DNA from: Hemicentrotus pulcherrimus
Lineage: Eukaryota; Echinodermata; Echinoidea; Camarodonta; Strongylocentrotidae
DNA length: 19,584 bases
Direction of reading: 5' to 3'
NCBI GenBank assembly: GCA_003118195.1
Contig: BEXV01003403.1
Span: 1 to 19,584, forward strand
Positions 1-7,990 of this stretch are shown in pieces; position 1 is the stretch's first letter, and every line of letters begins with the position of its first letter. Both the position numbers and the translations under genes were made by a program. The notes below the pieces were generated by a model. The model did no database searches and was not told where the DNA came from. It saw only the letters and a list, made by a program, of their open reading frames with translations.

Positions 1-408
1 TTTGTTCAATTCTGACATGTTTATCTTTATTCACTCCTTTGCCTTTTGTATAAATACAAATTTTTGCTCAAACTTTCCATATTTACATTTATCAGTATAA
101 TAATACCACATTTGATCACTTGATTTCTTTGTAAAGAACTTTTTCTGTTTCCTAATCCTACATGTACATGTACATACATGTACTGTATTTACAGTTTTTG
201 CAAAAATTATATAACAATGATATTATTATGCATATTTTATTTTTTAGAACAATTTTCCATTTGGCTTTCTCTTAATTTTCTTGAATTTCTTACCTATTCA
301 ATAATTATTTGGTTCTTGAGCTTTTCTGTATTTTTCAACCATTTGTAAGTTTGCATTATTTTATTCTCTTTCTCTCCATCCCATTCCATCGGGTTCTCTC
401 TCCATCAG
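1..408 (+). other. WAVE intron, 3' end
   Basis: AT-rich intron leading to the acceptor at 408, with a pyrimidine-rich tract from about 355 to 406. It contains a TACATGTA-type run at 159-183. No exon is visible, so the upstream WAVE exon is off the window. Confidence 0.7.
159..183. repeat. TACATG short tandem repeat
   Basis: A 25-bp run of TACATG-type units. The same octamer TACATGTA recurs across the window (for example about 2165, 9050, 12700, 14870 and 18785), which is a genome-wide habit rather than a local element. Confidence 0.7.
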
Positions 409-562
409 TATCTCTTCAAGACATTCATATGCGCAAGGCCTTCAAAAGTTCGTTGGCCCTGGAGACAGAGGTCGTCTCCTCCCCCACCATGCCTTCAGCC
501 ATGAGGGAGACGTACATGAGATGCGAGAAGCCGCCAAAGTTGTCGCTGCTCAACCAATTCAG
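409..562 (+). CDS. WASF: WAVE exon A, region after the N-terminal helices
   Basis: The acceptor is ..CCATCAG at 408 and the donor is AG|GTAGAG at 563. The 154-nt exon begins with two bases completing a Val codon and ends with two bases of an Arg codon, which 3772 completes. It encodes VSLQDIHMRKAFKSS, then a tyrosine in RETYMRCEKPP and the ending LLNQFR. This matches vertebrate and fly WAVE, where the segment runs along the Sra1 subunit and holds the complex inactive. The reading frame is open upstream of 409, but that sequence is a pyrimidine-rich acceptor tract and not coding. Confidence 0.93.
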
Positions 563-3500
563 GTAGAGGGAGCTATTATCATTATCATTGGGGCTATAGC
601 CATTTCATTTTGTTTTTAAAGTCCCTTTATAGAAGAGTTTAAGACAACCTATGATCTGGAAGCTGTTTCGTTTCAAATATTACCTGACCTGTTTGTAGAG
701 GAATATTGGATGTGTGTTGAGCACTGTTCTAAATATAAAGAATTGAGCACCATTTTTATTTTTTTTTTAAATTGATGTCCATGTCGTAACTCTCTCTCTA
801 TAAAGAGACTTTAATTGGTGCTACAATGAATGCTTGGGGGACAACAGCTTGCAGCAGGGGTTAAGGTTAAAATAAGTTTAGGGTGAAAGGTAAGGTTACA
901 TGGTGGGTACAGTAGGTATTTGATTTTGGTCAAAGGTCAAAGTCGTAGTAAAAATTGGTGAGTATAGGGAATGCATGTGTCATACAATCATCCCATTATA
1001 CAACTGTACATGTATGATGCTGGAAAGGAGGGTGCCGTTTCCTGTATAAGGATTATCTACAAGTACTGTTGACTCTTTTAATATCTTTTCCTTATTAAGC
1101 ATGGGCCCTTTTTTTTAACAAATACATTGTTTACTCCCATGAACACACACATTTTAGGCCCGACGTGTATCAACTGTACAAGTAGTGAAATTAATTGAGT
1201 GGCTTTGTTTCAAATACCTCCAAACCCCCTAAAATCACTGAAAAATGCTCACAAATGATTTTTCATTAATTCGTTGGTCCCGCAAAAACAACTGCTAATA
1301 AAGTAGTACATGTACTTAAGAAGCAATTCACCTCAAGTGAAATTTCACTTGAGGTGAATTGCTTCTAAGGTACAGTGCAGATGGGAACAATGAGAACCAG
1401 AATGCTCACAAATTATTCTTCACCTTTACAACCAAGTGCCTCGTTTCATAAAACTTCAATATCAAATGCATAAAGTTGCTACTACAAATTTACTCTCGTC
1501 CAATCAAATGGCACAATAACAGCTATCAGAAGTGGTTAATGATAACAAGTTTTAATGGAACAGCATCTTGTAGGTCGACCTCTCTTTCAACCAAGTATTA
1601 AGACAGAAAATCACTGTCTCTAGGCTGGTGTAGGTATTAGAAGTTACATGCCATTGTACAAAGAAGGTGGAACGGTGCCCAAGAAGTATCCCTATTCTCA
1701 TGGCTCCATTTGGCCAAGTGGTCAGTAAACAGCATCACAAGAAAAACATGGCCGGTCAAGTGAACCGTAAATATGAAGAAGGGGGAACGGTATTGATTAA
1801 ATAAAGGTTTGCTACCACCAGTCTACATTATACTCTGCACCTTAAAGGGCAGGTTGGGTTCTGGTGAAGGCGAAAAAATAACTTGTGACCTTTCTTATTC
1901 CTTTAGCTTTGATAGTTGTTTGTTTCAGTTTATTTCTCTGAATTTTGCTGGAAGCATTTATCACATTCATGCTGATTCAGTTCAATGTTACATACATTTT
2001 CCATTCATCAATTCTCTCTGATTTGCATGTTACATCATGCCTCACAAGGGTTCCAGGCAATTTTTTTATACTCCAAATAAAATGATCTAAAAATGCATGT
2101 TTTTGAATCTCATCGCCGCCGCCACCAATAAACAGAACATTCTAGTGTTCTGAGCAGCCTGATGCTACATGTATGCTGCGTCTGACAATTGCTCCAGTAA
2201 CAATTGCTTTGGTCTTAATTTTGTAAAACATGCAGATATAGGGTTAGGATTTTTGGTGCAGTTGGGTTTTAGGTGAAGTTCAAAGTTGGGTAGATTGTTA
2301 CGTCCAGGTATGAAATTAGGAATTGGTAGCATTTTCAGAGCAATGCTGCATACACTACAAGTACATTATGACTCATCTCCAAGTTACATTTGTCAAAGGT
2401 GCATGATTTTTTTTTTCTTCCTTCACAATCATAGTATTGATTTGATATATTCATTGAAATCACTTTGAATCTATTTCTGATTATTTGCATGGTTAGTATT
2501 CACCTCACAAAAAAATCTTTGAGCATCCAAATAAATTGATCTAAAAAGAGCACAACCATAATATTGATTTTATATATTCAGAGAAAGCACTCTGAATCTT
2601 TTTCTGATTATTTGCATGACTTGGTTTAGTTAACACCTCACAAGAAATGTTATGGCAGCCACATTGATTCATTTTCCTTTCATCATTCCTCTCTGGTTTG
2701 CATGTTACATCATGCCTGACTAAGGGTTCCAAGCCATTTTTTGGTACTCCAAATAAATTGATCTAAAAATGCACGCTTTATAATCCCACCGCTGCCATCA
2801 ATAAATGGAACAGTTTACATGGATGAGGACGCTGCACCATTCCAGTGCTCTCAGCAGCCAGACACTATGCTGCTTACACGGGAAACTCGCCCTCAAGCGG
2901 TGGCTAACCTCTATGACCATGCCAATCCCATCCCTGCTCTAAATATGCTAAATATGTTCAGGTAAACCTGGCAAAATGGTGGATGGGTTGCTTTTGAAAA
3001 GAAAATTGCCTTTATTTTGTTGCGCCTGCGCAGCAATAACTTTCTATAGCTTTGAGGTAGAATCAGTTGTGCCACATCTCTTGAAGGTGCAGTTCATTTT
3101 GAAAAGGGGTCAAATCTGACCAAGAATAGAGGTCAAAAGGTCAATGAACTTTCAGGGAAAATCACTGTAAATGTAATAAATTTCTAGAATTTTGATGATG
3201 TGGTCAAAGGTTCAAAGCCATAATACTTGTGGGCAAATATCTCAATGGTGATTCACTACAGTTTCAAAGAACAGTCTTAACAAGATTTAAGGTGACCAGG
3301 TCAACAGTTATGTCAGATGAGAAACATTGAACATTACCACTATTGCCTAGTGGTAACTGCCAGAACCAAAATTTGCATCCTGAACTGTTGAAAGACTGAA
3401 AAGGCATAATATGCATGTTGCTAGATACAGGCGAGACAATGCTTTAATAGCGATTCCCTTGTTTAAATGGATTCAATAAATTCATATTAAAAGTGTACTA

Positions 3501-6165
3501 ACAGCATTTGGCATTGCCTTTTTTGCTACTATCCTGGAATGAATGAATCACATTTCATTTATTTGAGGTCTTGAACGAACTAATACACACTGGGACAAGA
3601 TTGTGGCTATCATTAAAAAGTGAATGCATGGAAATAGTGAAAAAAGGGAAATAGTTTTATGATGCAGGAAAATGCCTCTGATTTATTGATGATCACAATC
3701 ATTTGAAGTTGTATTTTTGTAGCTGCACTCTATGATTTACATGTTATTTTCATTCTCTTTATCGATTGCAGGGAGGATGGCAAAGATGGTCTCAAATTCT
3801 ACACAGATCCCAAGTTCTTCTTTGAGAGGTGGTGCAACGAACAACGAAAAGACATTGAGAATAATATCAGGAAAAGGAAGAGGAGAAGGGTAGGTTGACC
3901 GTCATGTACTTGCTAGCGAGATCTGAGTTTATACAGATGTTTGTTCTACAGATGTAGATATGCCTTGGAATCAAGGGATATCCAACCCTTGAATAAGTTC
4001 ATATATATGAAAAAGGAAAATAAGAGAAACAGAATGACTAAAGATTTTGTGTCTTTAAAAAAAAATACTATATGTGCTTACTGCATGAATAGTGTCCTAT
4101 TGCTATTGGCGTGGTAAAAATGAATTATCTTTGTGAAGAAGAAAAATGATGATCCCCTTGTTTTGCTAAATAGATATGGATATGTTACGTCTTTGTTATG
4201 TAGCATCTATTTTAGAATAGATGAGTAATGAAAGTATCTCTTTTTCTTCAAAAGCAAAAAAAGCCAGCAGCAGAGAAGGGTTCGATGCCAAAGGTCCCTG
4301 TGAATACAAGGAAGAACCGTTATCAGATGTATGCAGGTGGGGCGGAGTTTGCCCAACACCAGAGACCTCAGCAGAGTATAACGAACAGCCACATTTCATC
4401 GAACCAGGTTAACCAAGATCCAGAGAAACAGAGGATATCGCACTCTGACTCCATTATCTCCAGTACGCCATCAGATGATTCGGGCATCAACGGTCAGTCA
4501 CAACGAAGGAAGCCATCACAGGGTCCGCCACCTCCACCACCTTCACAGGGTGGGGAGTCGCCCATGAATGGGGATGTGGTGTTGAGGCCAGTTAGGCCGG
4601 CGCCAGGACGCCCGCCCAGCCAGCAACAGCTACCACATCCACCACCCATGAACCAACACGTCCCTACTATGCCGCCACCCCCTCCACCCAATGTGCCTCA
4701 ACCACAGAGTTACCTAAGCTCTGGAACATCCGGTTACTCGAGCTCGAGTGACCTGCCACCTCCGCCACCACCGCCGCAACCCGTTATGATGAACAACCAC
4801 CTACCCGCCCAGCCGCCTCCACCAGTATTGTCGCAGCCACTTCCAAACAACATTCCCCCTCCACCTCCCCCGCCTCCTGTGGGCGGCCCAGCCGCACCCC
4901 CTCCACCACCCATCGGTGGGATCCAGAAGCCTCCTGTAGCCAACAACAATGTTCCTGCCCCGCCTCCACCACCCCCTGATCAATTTAGGCTACCATCGGT
5001 GCAACCGGCTCCGGCCTCAAATCCTAACAATACTAGTCCTGTTGTCAACTCTCCCAACAAGCCCCAGCCGGTACAGGCCAGCGACCCAAGGAGTGATCTA
5101 CTAGCAGCAATCCAAGAAGGTTCGTATTTTTTTTACTTTTGGTCCTCTGGTGTATACCTGCTTTTGTTGAGAAATGAAATCATTCCTTTGCGGAAGGAGT
5201 CAACTTTTGGTGTACTGTTTTGGTCATTTGCAGCATACTGTACGTGTTGTTAGTATAGTAATGGGGCTGCAGGCTTTGGAAATTGGGAAAGCTCCTAACA
5301 AAAATCAGTTAAAATCAATACATTGAAACTCACAATTTATTTCATCATCAACATGTCTATGGTGTACGAGGATAATTTACAAAGATCACAAAAAAGCAGA
5401 TATGGCCTAGGACAATGGATTTACCAAAGCAGGGCGTAACGGGCTGAAAACATATACTTTTACACATATGTGCAATACATAGTTTAAATGATAAACATTC
5501 ATTGCAAAAAAGCATACCAAGTTTAAAGTTCACCAACATCCCATCATAAAAATCAACCCTTTAAAAATGAGTAGATAATAAAAGGTCATGCCTGCTTAAA
5601 GGGAAACGGTATCATTGTCTCAGATTCTTTTTAAAAATCCTTGATTTAGCTCATGCTGCAATCATAATTATAAATCTTTGGAACAGTGAATCCCATGACA
5701 TTTACAAGCTGATCGCTTGTCTCATTATCAAGATATTTATTATTATAGATTTTTTTGTATTCTTATGGTTTTCATAACACTACAGTCTATTGGGGAATAT
5801 GAGTGTGGTAAAACCGGCACTCAACGATTTTTACTTTTTGGAGGAACTTCATGATCATATTGAAGCGCAATTTTTTTTTAGGGCTTCAATATTACACAAT
5901 ATCACAGACACTGATAGCACGTTAGGCCATGCATCTCAGATTTAACATTGTTAAACAATGACTTTAAAAGAATTTATCTTGTTGCGTTTCAGGTATGAAG
6001 CTACGCAAGGTGGAAGTCCAAGAGGAAAAGCAACGGCACAGCGAACCGGCACCGAACAGTGTCGAAGCCATCCTGAGACGTCGTATAGCGGTCGAGCTCA
6101 GCTCCGACGAGGAGGATAGTCAAGTATCAAGCGACTACGACGGAGAGTGGTCGGATGAGGATTAA
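409..6165 (+). CDS. WASF: WAVE/SCAR (WASF family) actin-nucleation promoter, 3' part of gene
   Basis: WAVE proteins sit in the pentameric WAVE regulatory complex; on Rac activation their C terminus brings actin and Arp2/3 together to drive branched actin at the leading edge. Constitutive exons here are 409-562, 3772-3889, 4255-5119 and 5993-6165, with a candidate alternative exon at 2814-2961. All borders are AG/GT and the phases join without a frameshift. Visible in order: SLQDIHMRKAFKSS, typical of WAVE after the N-terminal helices; DGLKFYTDP with the conserved tyrosine; a basic stretch; a long polyproline region; WH2 core LLAAIQEGMKLRKV; central motif AILRRRIAVE; and an acidic tail with its tryptophan. 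WASP-type GBD/EVH1 segments are absent, so this is WAVE rather than WASP. The N-terminal roughly 80 residues lie in exons off the left edge. One WAVE gene is seen, so I cannot assign a vertebrate paralogue number. Confidence 0.95.
1311..1374. repeat. Near-perfect 64-bp DNA palindrome without spacer
   Basis: Bases 1319-1342 are the exact reverse complement of 1343-1366 (48 bp, no loop). The arms extend to 1311 and 1374 with mismatched pairs only at 1318/1367 and 1316/1369. The centre is GTGAAATTTCAC. No tandem copies or flanking target duplication are apparent. Confidence 0.95.
1960..2190 (+). repeat. Local duplication, upstream copy (paired with about 2655-2880)
   Basis: It shares TTTGCATGTTACATCATGCC, GGGTTCCA, ACTCCAAATAAA, GATCTAAAAATGCA and a CCGCC/ACCAATAAA segment with the copy near 2655-2880, in the same order and orientation. 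Near its end it holds a decayed copy of the start of exon B. It lacks about 29 bp that carry the exon B acceptor. Confidence 0.85.
2139..2180 (+). pseudogene. Decayed partial copy of WAVE exon B
   Basis: ATTCTAGTGTTCTGAGCAGC corresponds to ATTCCAGTGCTCTCAGCAGC within exon B (about 2838-2859). It is followed by a CTGATGCTACATGTATGCTGC segment matching CAGACACTATGCTGC. In the exon B frame the Gln codon CAG has become TAG (2143-2145). The similarity stops after TATGCTGC, and no matching acceptor or donor remains, so this copy cannot encode the exon. Confidence 0.7.
2425..2775 (+). repeat. Two imperfect direct repeats upstream of exon B
   Basis: The block at about 2425-2552 repeats as about 2553-2775. 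Both carry TATTGATTT-ATATATTCA, TTTCTGATTATTTGCATG, ACACCTCACAA or TTCACCTCACAA, and CCAAATAAATTGATCTAAAAA. The second has an insertion, which contains the start of the downstream copy of the larger duplication. Together they show repeated local slippage around exon B. Confidence 0.8.
2655..2880 (+). repeat. Local duplication, downstream copy overlapping exon B
   Basis: This is the partner of about 1960-2190. It covers the intron just upstream of exon B and the first half of that exon, so the duplication border lies inside coding sequence. Confidence 0.85.
2814..2961 (+). CDS. WASF: Candidate mutually exclusive WAVE exon B (alternative to 409-562)
   Basis: The exon lies between acceptor AACAG (ends 2813) and donor AG|GTAAAC (2962). 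Its 148 nt start with two bases completing a Val codon (G|TT) and end with AG of an Arg codon, exactly the phases of exon 409-562. From its Phe (codon at 2840) the last 41 residues align ungapped with exon A. By hand I count 13 identities, including the Phe, the tyrosine at the WAVE phosphotyrosine position, and the Pro, Leu, Leu-Asn and Phe-Arg near the end (LNMLNMFR against LSLLNQFR). It is much richer in GC than the flanking intron. Including both exons gives AGT TTA CAT GGA TGA, an immediate stop, so only one can be used. The polypyrimidine tract is poor, which would fit regulated splicing. The alternative is a dead duplicated exon, but the open frame and two intact splice sites argue against that. 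Confidence 0.8.
2962..3771 (+). other. WAVE intron downstream of exon B
   Basis: AT-rich intron. It carries a direct repeat of nuclear-receptor type half sites (AGGTCA AA AGGTCA at 3130-3143). The branch and pyrimidine region ATTTTCATTCTCTTTATCGATTGCAG precedes the acceptor. No other exon is visible. Confidence 0.6.
3772..3889 (+). CDS. WASF: WAVE exon C, DGLKFYTDP segment and start of basic region
   Basis: The acceptor ..ATTGCAG ends at 3771 and the donor is AGG|GTAGGT at 3890. The 118-nt exon completes the Arg codon of exon A or B and ends in phase 0. It encodes REDGKDGLKFYTDPKFFFERW and then an Arg/Lys cluster (RKRKRRR). The tyrosine in LKFYTDP corresponds to the known Abl-type phosphorylation site of WAVE (Tyr150/151 in mammals), and FFxxW matches family FFDLW. 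The basic cluster is the phosphoinositide-binding region of the family. Confidence 0.95.
3890..4254 (+). other. WAVE intron between exons C and D
   Basis: 365-nt intron, GT at 3890 and AG at 4253-4254, with no recognisable internal feature. Confidence 0.85.
4255..5119 (+). CDS. WASF: WAVE exon D, basic and proline-rich regions and first half of WH2
   Basis: The acceptor is TTCTTCAAAAG (ends 4254) and the donor GAAG|GTTCGT at 5120. The 865-nt exon starts in phase 0 with QKKPAAEKG, continuing the basic region, and has PKVPVNTRKNRYQ, like the second basic motif of WAVE proteins. From about 4525 to 4980 it encodes repeated runs of four to nine prolines separated by Gly, Gln and Asn-rich spacers, which are profilin and SH3 ligands in this family. 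It ends in DPRSDLLAAIQEG, the first half of the WH2 actin-binding motif. The frame stays open past the donor to 5253, but that stretch is intron: WH2 is completed only by splicing to 5993. Confidence 0.95.
5120..5992 (+). other. WAVE intron that splits WH2
   Basis: 873-nt intron with no repeats or exons that I can recognise. Reading into it from exon D gives 44 residues without family similarity and then a stop at 5251-5253. Confidence 0.9.
5993..6165 (+). CDS. WASF: WAVE terminal exon, end of WH2, central and acidic regions
   Basis: The acceptor GTTTCAG ends at 5992. Two bases complete the Gly codon and the exon runs to TAA at 6163-6165. MKLRKVEVQ finishes WH2 with the LRKV signature. SVEAILRRRIAVE is the central (connector) amphipathic helix, nearly identical to AILSRRIAVE of vertebrate WAVE. 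The acidic tail has about a dozen Asp/Glu residues and one Trp (GEWSDED). In vertebrate WAVEs the tryptophan is third or so from the end (DWLE/DWSD); here four acidic or polar residues follow it. Everything needed to recruit Arp2/3 is present. Confidence 0.97.
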
Positions 6166-6168
6166 ACT

Positions 6169-6510
6169 GTCTTTTGTAAAACCAGAAATTTTTGTTCGTC
6201 GCCTGGAACTTCCACAATTTGTTATGATGGTGGTTATCCCCCTGCTGTGACCGCAAGCTAACAAAATTGCGAAGATTCCATGTTTTTTGAAAATTGCAAT
6301 TTCTTGTGGAATTCAGGGAAAGATTAAAGTCTCTGGTGTAAAACAGTCTTTTGTAAAACCAGAAACTAGTGTCGCTTGGAACTTCTACAATTTTTTATGA
6401 TGGTGGTTGTCCCCCTGCCGTGGACACAAGCTAAACAAATTGCAAAGATTCCATGTCTTTGCAAATCGCAGTTTCTTGTGGAATTTGGGGAAAGATTAAA
6501 GTCTCTGGTT
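6169..6510 (+). repeat. Two-copy tandem duplication of about 175 bp in the WAVE 3' UTR
   Basis: The first unit is 6169 to about 6345 and the second 6346 to about 6510. Both begin GTCTTTTGTAAAACCAGAAA and end AAAGATTAAAGTCTCTGGT. They share TATGATGGTGGTT, CCCCCTGC and TTCTTGTGGAATT and differ by scattered substitutions and small indels. The first unit starts only 3 bp after the stop codon. Confidence 0.9.
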
Positions 6511-7172
6511 TTGCAATACACATTACTTTTGATTGGATGAGAAGACCCTGTATAGTTAACAACAACAAAATTGTCACCCAAGTGATAAAAAAATAATATA
6601 TATTTGTTGTTATACCCCCCAAAAAAATTGCAAACAATGCTCAAATGTGCCCTCTTTGAATTTGAAATAGTGGAAAAGATGCTCAACGTTTTGAGGGTTT
6701 TCGGAATCATGTATAGCAAGATGGAACTTGAATATTAGCTGTGATTTCTGCTTTTTTATGAAGCGGCTATTTTGTGAAGCCAACCATGAAAACTTAGGAT
6801 TGCAGAAATAGCAAAGAGGGAATTATCCTAAAGTAATTTTTGAATTATGTAGAACTTCACTTGATAAATTTGCAATCTATTCATTATTTCATATCACCTA
6901 GCCATACATTTATAATTTTCAACAATTTCAATTTTGAGTGGAATGCCAAATTCTGTCTTTACAACTTTTCCTTTAAAATTAGAAGAGGGCCATGTGTCTT
7001 TTATCACCAAAAAAATAGTTACATAGACATGTAGTTATAGCTGACACTTTATGCCAGCTAGTTCACTTTCATCTTGGATATTCCTTTCGTAACAAGTTTC
7101 AGTTCAGTCCAACCATTTCATTTTTGTTGTTGTATTGTAATCAAGCACAATTTTGGAGATAATTATTAGAGA

Positions 7173-7178
7173 AATAAA
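7173..7178 (+). promoter_or_regulatory. Candidate poly(A) signal for WAVE
   Basis: A canonical AATAAA is followed within 20-40 nt by GT-rich sequence (GAAGTTGTATGAGTTTGAT). It lies about 1.0 kb after the stop. Confidence 0.45.
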
Positions 7179-7711
7179 AGGATGGAAGTTGTATGAGTTT
7201 GATAAGTCCTTTTTAGTATAGCTTAGCTCATTGGACATGCACTTCAGACGCAAGTTTTCCACAGAGATTCAGAAGGATGTTCCTTCAAATATTAAGTTAA
7301 CACAGAGTCGGCACCCTAATGGATCTCAGCGGTTGTTTGTTGCTGTCTTTAGTTAAACATATATTCTTATTTAATGGTCCTCATGCAGGTCACTTGCATT
7401 TGGCATGGCCAGTTTTAATGAGTTTGACATGTAATTATGCTATGTAAATGATGTGATATAGAAGATCTGTAATTTCAAGTATGAATTGTATTGTAAATAG
7501 GAACATATATTTACATTTTTGGTGAAAACTTTCAAAAAAATGTAGAATTTTGTACATTATGAATTGTCTATCGCTCTTCACGGCCCGACGCATGGCTCAA
7601 GACTGAGCACTCTGAAGAGCCATCATCGACAGGGTCACAAAGGGTCAGTCATGGGTCAAAGGGCCATGTCGACGACGATGAATTGTACAGCTAATTTGCA
7701 AAGGGTTAGAG

Positions 7712-7717
7712 AATAAA
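7712..7717 (+). promoter_or_regulatory. Second candidate poly(A) signal
   Basis: This AATAAA follows GTTAGAG and would give a UTR of about 1.55 kb. It ranks below the 7173 site only because it is more distal. Confidence 0.25.
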
Positions 7718-7846
7718 TTTAGTGGATAATGTCACTCCGTATATCTGCATGCAAATTTTTTTCATTGGTCTAAAGTCTAAACATGTTGTGGGTATTTGGA
7801 TAAAGGGAGAGCAAAGTATTAGGGAAGGTTTTATTCTGGAATACCA

Positions 7847-7990
7847 GGGGGGCGTTTCACAAAACTTATCCTCATCCATGACAAGTGAAAGTTTGTGTTA
7901 TAAGCTTCTGAAATCATTGCTTCTGATTGGTTATCAGCAGATTTGTCACTGAATTTTGTCATTTGTCATTGTGAAACACCTCCCAGGGGG
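7847..7990 (+). mobile_element. Short inverted-repeat (MITE-like) element, copy 1
   Basis: The ends are GGGGGGCGTTTCAC and GTGAAACACCTCCC, imperfect inverted repeats. The core CTTCTGATTGGTTATCAGC is shared, in opposite orientation, with the element at 17927-18075. About 144 bp, no coding capacity. It resembles small non-autonomous elements common in marine invertebrate genomes, but the superfamily is not identified. Confidence 0.75.

Larger units (their letters stand above)
563..2813 (+). other. WAVE intron between exons A and B
   Basis: Non-coding apart from features listed separately: a long palindrome at 1311-1374, and the duplicated block with a decayed exon copy at about 1960-2190. Two imperfect copies of an AAGAAGG-GGAACGGT string lie near 1661 and 1776. 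Short open stretches occur, for example 1640-1760, without recognisable protein similarity. Confidence 0.6.
6166..7178 (+). other. Probable WAVE 3' untranslated region
   Basis: There is no coding potential after the stop. The stretch is AT-rich and carries a tandem duplication at its start (6169-6510). It ends at a plausible poly(A) signal followed by GT-rich sequence. The extent is inferred: an alternative end near 7720 is possible. Confidence 0.5.

Noticed and set aside
1640..1770. Open stretch after TTAG at about 1640, possible extra WAVE exon
   Set aside because: It encodes a Trp-rich segment (KLHAIVQRRWNGAQ) with no WAVE similarity, no suitable donor and the wrong phase.
4494..4983. Gly/Trp-rich - strand frames
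   Set aside because: They are shadows of the WAVE polyproline coding sequence.
4228..5253. Single open frame of 341 codons as a complete proline-rich protein
   Set aside because: Its start and end are intronic. Residues before 4255 and after 5119 have no WAVE similarity, and splicing at 4255 and 5119 restores the basic region and WH2 motif. Intron retention could produce it, but nothing in the sequence supports that.
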